Shown: piece after piece, positions 56,882-64,000 of the stretch
How the letters are laid out: each line of letters starts with the position of its first letter
Position numbering within the stretch: position 1 is the first letter of the stretch
Assembly: GCF_022965805.1 (NCBI RefSeq)
Contig: NC_133109.1
Coordinates: forward strand, 5,247,869-5,311,868
Origin: Primulina eburnea
Lineage: Eukaryota; Streptophyta; Magnoliopsida; Lamiales; Gesneriaceae
DNA length: 64,000 bases
Direction of reading: 5' to 3'
Notes under the pieces: model-generated
Told to the model about the DNA's origin: nothing
The model's input: only the letters and a program-made list of their open reading frames with translations
Database searches by the model: none
Translations under genes and position numbers: made by a program

Positions 56882-58358
56882 ATGTCTTGGGCAGGCCCGG
56901 AAGATATCTACCTCTCTACTTCTCTTGCCAGCTATCTTGATAGTAAACTTCGTCTTCTATTTTTCGTTTTTAAATAGTTACATATGAGTTTTTTTTTTCC
57001 TGAGCTAGTTACATACGATTTTGGGTTCTTATTTGTTTTCTGGATGTAGAAAGGATGATATATTCTCTTAATTTTGTTCCTTTTTTCGCACTGTTCCATT
57101 GGCTCTTCTTTGGTTTGATTCCTTTGGATTCTTACGGGAAATCTATATTTTTTGAGTTACAAATCGAGATTTTTAAGTCTGTTCTGAGTGGTTGGTGTCG
57201 TTGATTAACAATGAACTTGTTAACAGAGTTGTGGATCTGTAATTCGCTTGGTGTATCTGTGTATGCCAATCTACCTTTCGATGTTATATTTATTCATCAA
57301 TCTTTCTTAACTAGCCAGTTTTTGTGTAGATTGTGGAGGACTTTTGGTGCATTGAATAAAGGATTTGTTGCTAAATATTCTGACAGTTTTTAATTGTTAT
57401 ATGTTACATTTGTGAAAGGGAGTAAGATGAGTGGTTCCAATTTCCAGTATTGTCTGCTGTATTATTATGTCTTATTTTTAGTCCTAGGGTAATTTGAGTT
57501 GATGTACCTTATAATTTTATATCAGATGGATTTAAACGAGATACTGGTTTCTCAATGACTTTGTGAAAAAATTGAGTGAAGCACTTAGTCCGGATAAGTT
57601 TTAAAAAGCCTTAATATAATTTGAAGAGTGGCATGTTTTAAATCATGGTACAACTAGGTATATTTTTGTAGTTTAGTTTCTTTGTCTTCTGTCACTTAAA
57701 AATCAGGTCTTCATAATTCACGGACTGTTCTTACCTCTTGATATGAAATGTTTGTCTTTTCACAGAGAAAATTCTGGTGCTACTTCGAGATGGCCGGAAA
57801 CTATTAGGGACCCTTCGATCCTTTGATCAATTTGGTATTGATTTAGAGTTGTTCTTATATTTCGTCTGCTGCTGTTATAAGTATTGAATATCTGCTGATG
57901 ATATTTACAATCTTATTGTAGCTAATGCTGTTTTAGAAGGCTCGTGTGAGCGTGTTATTGTTGGTGATCTTTATTGCGACATTCCATTAGGTCTTTATGT
58001 TATCCGTGGGGAAAATGTCGTCTTAATTGGAGAAATGGTATGCGGGCGTTGTAATTTTAGTTCACCCGAACTTACTTTCGTACTATCCTTCTTCCATTTT
58101 GTACTTGTGTTGATGCAATATGTTGGACAGGACGTGGACATAGAGGAACTTCCCCCTCACATGACTCGTGTTTCGTCAGTAGAAATAAAAAGTGTAAGCT
58201 TTCTGTTTTATTAGCTGATTTTATTCGGTCTTCCTAGTATTTTCGAGTCTTTCTAGTAGCATACTTTTTCGTTGTCTCAGGCACAGAAAGCCGAAAGGGA
58301 GGCTTCAGATCTCAAAGGAACCATGAAGAGGAGGATGGATTTTCTCGATATGGATTGA
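56882..58358 (+). CDS. LSM1: LSM1, Sm-like mRNA decapping-complex subunit
   Basis: LSM1 defines the cytoplasmic LSM1-7 ring that binds deadenylated mRNA 3' ends and promotes decapping in P-bodies. Exons: 56882-56942, 57766-57834, 57922-58037, 58131-58193, 58281-58358. All introns are GT...AG and the joined frame is 128 codons, the usual plant LSM1 length. Recognisable parts are MSWAGPEDIYLSTSLASYLD, LLRDGRKLLGTLRSFDQF and ANAVLEG (Sm1 motif), IPLGLYVIRGENVVLIGEM (Sm2 motif, IRGENVV), then ELPPHMTRVS and the basic C-terminal helix ending KRRMDFLDMD. Intron 1 (about 820 bp) is long and T-rich. The frame is intact. Start context is AATCAATGTC. Confidence 0.95.
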
Positions 58359-58827
58359 TGTCACATGTTTATGACAATCAAGTTCTTATTTATTCGCTTC
58401 AACACCAAATAATGACATCATCAAATATTATCGTGGATGCAGCATGCTGGATATATTACTGGAATGGATAGTCTTTTTCCTCCCATGTCATTCTTTCAGT
58501 AATTTCATCTTTCTCCGTAGAATTCTGAAAATTTAATCCTACAATTGTCGGATAAAGGGTAATTTGTGTCTCTTTAGACGTTTCCAAGGATATTTGTTTC
58601 TATTTTCGTCTTACCGGTGCGTGGAAGTGGCAGTTACTAGAAAATGAATTGATTCTAGCTGGTGCAGTTAATGCTTTTCAGGAAAAAAAGGTTGTGAAAG
58701 ATCAAATTATTTGTGTTCTTCCTCTGTATTTTGTTTTGGAAGAACATGGGGCTTTGTTTGTGTTTACTGGTTGTATAGACAAGCAACCTATCTATGGCAT
58801 CTAACTCTTTTGGTAAGAAACAACGAA

Positions 58828-58936
58828 GCCTGTCACTCGTTTCTAATGTTAATAAATACATGTTTGGTGAATATTGTTGGGAAACCTGTCACTCGTTTCT
58901 AATGTTAATAAATACATGTTTGGTGAATATTGTTGG
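58828..58936. repeat. 54-56-bp tandem duplication downstream of LSM1
   Basis: CTGTCACTCGTTTCTAATG...GGTGAATATTGTTGG occurs twice back to back with almost no difference, so it is a recent event. Confidence 0.9.
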
Positions 58937-59344
58937 TAAATTAAGCTATTTTTCCTTTAAGAAAATGAACCGTGTGTAAAATTACCTGGATAATCGTCGG
59001 GAACTGGAAACCGTAAAAATGATACGGGTTTGTTTTCGATTTCAAGGTTGGAGCAATGCGTAGTGCATTGCTGGTGTTGTGCATATGGTATAAGTAAACA
59101 TATATAGGTCGATGAAGGCCTGCAGAAGTTGAAGATCTTCATGTTTGAGTTCTGTTATTTTGCTCTAAATGGAACAGTGGCCTGCTTGGTTGGTTGTGTT
59201 TATATAGGATGAATTGTCATTTGTCTCTTTATTAATTGCATTTTTCAAATATGTCCATTTATCTTCTTATTCATTCTTTTTATTTCTTTAATTCAGATTT
59301 TTTTTTATTTAGATTTTCATTATGTAAATTAAATTAATTAAAAT

Positions 59345-59660
59345 TTAGAAATAGTCAGTTGTTAGAATTGTGAATTTTCTTATGTCTTATTAAATTTTTT
59401 CTTGTCCTTATTAATTAGTGTGCATTGTTTATTTGATTTGTCACCACATTTTATCTTCATTTCCATTGATTATTTTAAAAATACGACTAGAACTTATGTG
59501 TTTACTCATTGTTGAATTGTGAATTTTCTTGTGTCTTATTAATTTTTTTCATGTCCTCAATAATTAGTTTGTGCATTGTTTATTTGGGTTATCATCACGT
59601 TTTATCTTCATTTTCATTTTCATTTATTATTTTAAAAATAAGGCTAGAACTTATATGTTT
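59345..59660. repeat. About 150-bp direct duplication
   Basis: TTGTGAATTTTCTT(A/G)TGTCTTATTAA, a GTGCATTGTTTATTTG block, ATTTTATCTTCATTT and AGAACTTAT(G/A)TGTTTA appear in the same order at about 59365-59505 and 59510-59660. Related pieces recur at 59750-59850 and 61682-62165. Confidence 0.7.
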
Positions 59661-59850
59661 AAATAAAAATTATTTGTAACCAATATTTTTTTGTGGTTTA
59701 TATTTATAAATTACTTGAATAAAACATGTTAAAAGATCATTGTTATATATATTTTTAGAGTTTCCAATTTTCTAATATGTAATTCAGTTGTTTGTGACGT
59801 TGCTACAATTTATGTGTTTATGTATTTTTTTTTAGAGTTTATAATTTTCT

Positions 59851-59923
59851 TGTAACAATCCAACTATAATAATAGTGTAATTATTATTATTAATAATTTT
59901 AATAATAAAAACCATAATAAACA

Positions 59924-59968
<45 letters not shown>

Positions 59969-61681
59969 CACACATTCTCCTAAATGTTATAAGTAAGAGA
60001 TATCAATTATTTTAAACACTTGACATCATATCATCATTTACTTTTACCTATAAATATCATCATTTCATCAGAAAAGACGATAAAATTCATGCAAAAAAAT
60101 ACAGTAGGAAAAAATGGGTGAGAAAATGCCAAAAATTGAAGGAAATCTTTGAAAATTAGTAAAACTTGTCAAAAAGATTACCCAAACTTCCTATCACAGC
60201 CAGAAACAATTTGATGCAGGAGGTGTAACAAATGTTTTCATGGATTACTTAAAAAAAATCAATAACTGTGAGAATCTATAAATGTATCCATCCGTAAATA
60301 ATTTTTATATAGATTGTATGTTCATCTACTTAAAATTCTTGCCCAACGCTTTATTTAGGTTTCGGTTATAACAGAGATGTTGTCTTTGTATTGTGTAGAA
60401 TCCATTCATGTCAGTCAATCGATCGAAAAGTCACCAGAAGCGCTTATTTTACTGTAACAAAGTTGTTAGTCATCCAGTTTAAAAATTCAAATTTTGAGCA
60501 AATTATGTTGCTTTTTTCAGAAACTTTTGTATACAAAAGTTGTAGATCTTGATGAATTGAGTCTATCTTGAAAATACCGGCCACACGTGGCGTTGGAATC
60601 ACTGACGTGCTTCGCAATGGTGGCGCCAGTAAAACCCATAGTAGACCACCATGAAAGCATACTATCAGGATAAAATGAGTTTAGAATTAAAAAAAAAAAA
60701 AACTTTCTATATAAAAGTTATAGCACATTACAAAATAAACATATTTTGAAAATTTCAGAATTTTAGGAATTAATTTTAATTAATATGATTTTTCTCGTAA
60801 TTTTTAAAGTTGTGTTCAAGCCCAAATTTAATCAATATCTGAACTTAGGCAAGTCAATTATCAATGAATCTTACTAACGCATGAATTATTACAAAATTGA
60901 TGAATATAAGAATAATGAAGCAATTGGATTGTTAAAGTAAATCACTGAATAAGATAGGAATGTGAGGTTTATTATTAGTTTTATTTAAATGACATGTTTG
61001 GCATTTGTCTTAAAATTTATGTAATAATTCTCTCAACTACTAAATTTTCCATAAACTGCATTATATTGAATAGATCGAACTATATATGATCACTTTGATT
61101 ATCTTTGATTTTCTGGTATACATTATATTCTTGGTTAAATAAATGAGATATAATTGTACACGAATGACTGAATGGAGCCGGAGCAATGGTCATTGTACCA
61201 GATATCTAGTCCACTAGACAATGTGGCTTAGACCAAGAAAGTGAGTTCAATGAACAACGAGTTCAAATCCAGGTATATGGTTTAAATGAACAACGTGACT
61301 TGAGTCCGAAATCGTAAGTTCACATTGTCTCGTACTTATCAATTGTACAGATTATAAATGAGTATGCGGGGAAAGTGCTACAGCGTATAATGGTGAGAGC
61401 CTCCTTTTTAACCTGCATATCCATCCTAGATTATTATCTCACTAAGTCCTCAAAGACTTAACATATGTTTATTCTATTTACTATAAATTCCATATACAAG
61501 AGAACCAAAACCACCACCGGAGGAAGAAAAAAAAGGTTAATTTGTTATATTGTACTGCACTGCATTGTAAAATAAAATGAAGTATGATTGTATAGAAAAA
61601 GCATCTTTTGACGTCATGCCACGAATTTAAATAAATTGTAGTCACACTTCCCCTATTGTATTAAAGCAGTTGGGGCCCACA
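59851..61681 (+). mobile_element. Ty3-type solo LTR
   Basis: 1831 bp, starting TGTAACAATCCAACT and ending GTTGGGGCCCACA, with perfect TSDs TTTCT (59846-59850, 61682-61686). No coding sequence or internal primer site. The TGTAAC..CC start and GGGxCCCACA end resemble the other Ty3 LTRs here, but the body is different. It contains a (TA)n(CA)n run near 59928-59973. Confidence 0.85.
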
Positions 61682-61686
61682 TTTCT

Positions 61687-62165
61687 AATCTTTTTATTTT
61701 ATTTGCGACTATTATCAAGAAATTATATGATTAAATAAAAGTTATATGACTTTTTTTAAGTTATAAATTTGTAATCTGTAATTCCTTTGTTTGAGACGTT
61801 TTTAGAACTTATGCGTTTTAAAATAAAAAATATTTTTTTGCAAAAAACAATTTTTTGTTTACGTTTATAAATTACTTAGTAAAATAAATAAAAAAATAAT
61901 TGTGATATGACATGATTTTCTTTAGAGTTTATATTTTTCTACTCATTTTATTCTAACTATGCCCATTAGCAAGAAATTATAGGTTTAAATAAATGTTATA
62001 TGCCTTTTTATAGTTATAAATTTCTAATCTCTTTATTCTATTTGTGGTTACAAGGCAGAAATTATATGTTTAAATAAAAGTTATATGTATTTTTTAAAGC
62101 TTCTACTTTTCTAAAATTTTTATTCTACTTGTGGTCATTAGCCAGAAATTATATGTTTAAATTAA
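61687..62165. repeat. Diverged tandem array with AGAAATTATATGTTTAAATAAAAG
   Basis: About four units of roughly 90-130 bp, each with TTTCTAATCT.TTTATTCTA.TTGTGG and AAATTATA.G.TTAAATAAA. This is the same repeat as left of the solo LTR, so the LTR inserted into it. Confidence 0.65.
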
Positions 62166-62352
62166 AATTAGGTCTTTTGTGAGATTGGTTCACATATCTT
62201 TAGTCGTGAAACATGTTAACTATGCCCATATTTACAATAAAAAATAATATTTTTTGGCATAAAAATTAATACTTTTTAATATGAGACCTAAATAAAAGGT
62301 TTGTCTAATAAAATTGACCCGTGAGACCGTCATATATGAGTTTTTTGTCTTA
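62166..62352. mobile_element. GAGACGGTCTCAC MITE, copy 5 (diverged)
   Basis: GTGAGATTGGTTCACATATC at left and CCGTGAGACCGTCATATATGAG at right, with the ATTTACAATAAAAAATAATA core shared with copies 1 and 2. Confidence 0.65.
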
Positions 62353-62799
62353 AATTTTTATATCAAAAAAATATAAACCATGTCATATAGTTTGGTTTTC
62401 TATATTTAATTTGTTATTAAATATGGGTTGGATCCATCGGGTTGGACCACTTTATCAAACAATTTAAGTGGATTGAGTTGAATTTTTATCAAATCATTTA
62501 AAGACAGACCTAAATGATATTAGTCCAAAAAGATTAAATATAATTATTGTAAAAGAATTTTTCTCAATTAATTAGAAATTTTCAACATCGTGCTTAATTA
62601 ATTAAAAGTTTTCTATATAGTATGTTGATAATTGTTTTTTATATGAGTTAGTGATTGAGACCTTATGAAAAAAAATGAACTTTTTCATGTCTTTAGTTTT
62701 AGTAACAGTGTCTAATGATTTAAATGAAACAAATTATCAAGATAAAAACTAATAAGGAAATTCAAGAATACAAAAAAAGTATATAAATATGATTTTTGA
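62353..62799. other. AT-rich spacer
   Basis: No gene is visible. A GGGTTGG...GGGTTGGACC stretch near 62420 hints at another GGGT-rich MITE end. Confidence 0.3.
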
Positions 62800-62944
62800 G
62801 AGACCCGGACCCATGAGCTTCAACTCATACCAATTGTTAGAATCGAGTGCTTACCACTAGGTTAAAAGTTATAGCAGTTAGTCAAGCCGCAACTTTATTT
62901 ATTTATATATGTGGTAGCGTATATAATTAGAAGAGCTACTAATC
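62800..62944 (-). mobile_element. Relic of the small TRIM family
   Basis: On the minus strand the segment reads GGTAAGCACTCGATTCTAACA then ATTGGTATGAG, paralleling the TRIM LTR end (GGTAAGCACTCGGTCCTACA) and primer site (ATTGGTATCAGAGC) at 28830-28863. It is diverged and incomplete. Confidence 0.6.
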
Positions 62945-64000
62945 TATCCACATCGATACAATACTGATTAACAGTAATAGAAAAAGCCACCATCATATCC
63001 ACATCGATAGCCAAACATCCAGTGCCAGTCTTTGGCACAACCGCCAATACACCATCTTATGACATCGTGCAATGTGCCCGTGGTGATCCCACCACTAACG
63101 GCACTTCTGTCATAAGATTACTCTTCTAATACCTGTAATCTATAACTCAATAAAACAAGTATATAAATCAATCAATGCAAATATCAATGCAATAAAGTAA
63201 AGTATGTGATTTAGAGAAACCCAAGTCTAAACCGACTCAAGTCCATCTCCCAATACCACATTGACTTATACCTTTCTTTCGTCGGTTTCTGGCTCAGTCA
63301 AAGTCCTGAATTCACAATCTGTCTGGTACTGACAATATCAATAATCTCATATCAATATACTAGTCAATTCCATAACAATCTGATCAATCTAGATTTAATT
63401 CAAAATCAACGGCATAACGGTACAATTTCAGTATCCCCGTCAATACAATATCCTCATATCACAGTTACAATCCATAACCCATATCCAATACAATCCGTAA
63501 TCCAATCACAATTCAAATCTGTCTGGTATAAATCAATATACCCTAAAAATTCATAACAATTCTATAATCAGTCCGTTTCTCAATCTGACTTCGATTCTAC
63601 GATGTCTCATATGTCAAGAACAACATATATTAATTATATCCAATTCCTACAACATCATAATTTCAAATGATAATAAAACTCAATGAAACTTACGTCCAGT
63701 TGTAGCTGTTGACAAGAAGATCACAGAACTTGTGTTCGGATCAAAATTCTGATAGACGGATTGAACAAAATCAATTTTCCCAAGCTTTAAAGAAACTTGA
63801 GAATTCCCAAGCGCTGTTCTCGGTCCTCGGCTGAATTCAGAAAGAGGAATGAAGATTTTACCATATAAATTGCATGGCAAGGACATGTGTCCTACTCAAG
63901 CCAATATTTGCACTTTAGTCCCTCAAGTCTTCTTTATTTGCAATTTGGTCCTCACTCAATCTTTTAATTCAATTTCAATCCTAATTAATTACAAAAATCG
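62945..64000 (-). mobile_element. Truncated Ty3 LTR of the 5065-6863 / 36072-38190 family
   Basis: This matches the reverse complement of about 37640 down to 36600 (GTGGATAG repeats, the CCACTAACGGCAC region, AAACCCAAGTCTAAACCG, ACTTACGTCCAGTT). Its CCCCACA end is missing because similarity starts inside the LTR. The other end runs out of the window. The outer part (63880-64000) does not carry the CATATG palindromes seen in the other two copies. Confidence 0.8.

Overview
The window looks like nuclear DNA from a flowering plant, probably an asterid and perhaps Lamiales. The evidence is intron-containing plant genes, very AT-rich spacers, dense nested LTR retrotransposons, a Cassandra element carrying a 5S-like sequence, a chloroplast-type trnL fragment, and several copies of a 'GAGACGGTCTCAC' MITE that I associate with Lamiales from memory only. 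About three quarters of the window is transposon-derived. Only three host genes are supported, and the ORFs elsewhere are transposon pieces or chance.

Host genes: (1) an intronless EXO70 exocyst subunit on the minus strand (24084-25763); (2) a nucleoside diphosphate kinase with a hydrophobic N-terminus on the plus strand, four coding exons (45587-46637); (3) an LSM1 mRNA-decay factor on the plus strand, five coding exons (56882-58358). A truncated copy of NDPK exon 1 lies near 22.8 kb, next to EXO70.

Layout. 1-17.57 kb: one old, decayed Ty1/copia element on the minus strand (probably SIRE/Maximus-like), opened by later insertions: a Ty3 solo LTR (5065-6863, target site duplication [TSD] TACAA), an intact Cassandra TRIM (7808-8671, TSD TGATT), a copia-type solo-LTR-like insert (8922-10029, GTCAT), a 3.2-kb Ty3-type solo LTR (13044-16222, AATAT) and a CACTA transposon (16237-17532). 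Abutting it is a young gag-only LTR element with hairpin arrays (17576-22152, CAGTA). 22.2-26.7 kb: spacer and EXO70. 26.7-40.4 kb: broken remnants resembling an endogenous plant pararetrovirus, split by a small TRIM (28711-38249, TTACC). A nearly intact Ty3/gypsy element (28879-35939, GGTTC) sits inside that TRIM and a solo LTR (36072-38190, GAGTT) sits in the TRIM's right LTR. 40.8-44.4 kb: hAT-type MITE, hAT transposase relic and an LTR-like segment. 45.5-49 kb: NDPK and a hAT MITE with a perfect 8-bp TSD. 49.5-53.1 kb: LTR fragment and a decayed LINE with RNase H. 53.3-56.5 kb: MITEs and a chloroplast-type trnL-CAA fragment. 56.6-58.6 kb: LSM1. 59.8-61.7 kb: a further Ty3-type solo LTR (TTTCT). 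The window ends in a TRIM relic fused to a truncated copy of the same LTR family found at 5 kb and 36 kb.

The recurring oddity is that several LTR elements carry arrays of inverted repeats: tandem hairpins with apparently compensating base changes in the gag-only element, a CGCATATGCG palindrome array in one LTR family, and an ACACGGACC/GGTCCGTGT array shared by two otherwise different LTR families. All boundaries were read by eye. Family-level names rest on remembered motifs and were not searched.
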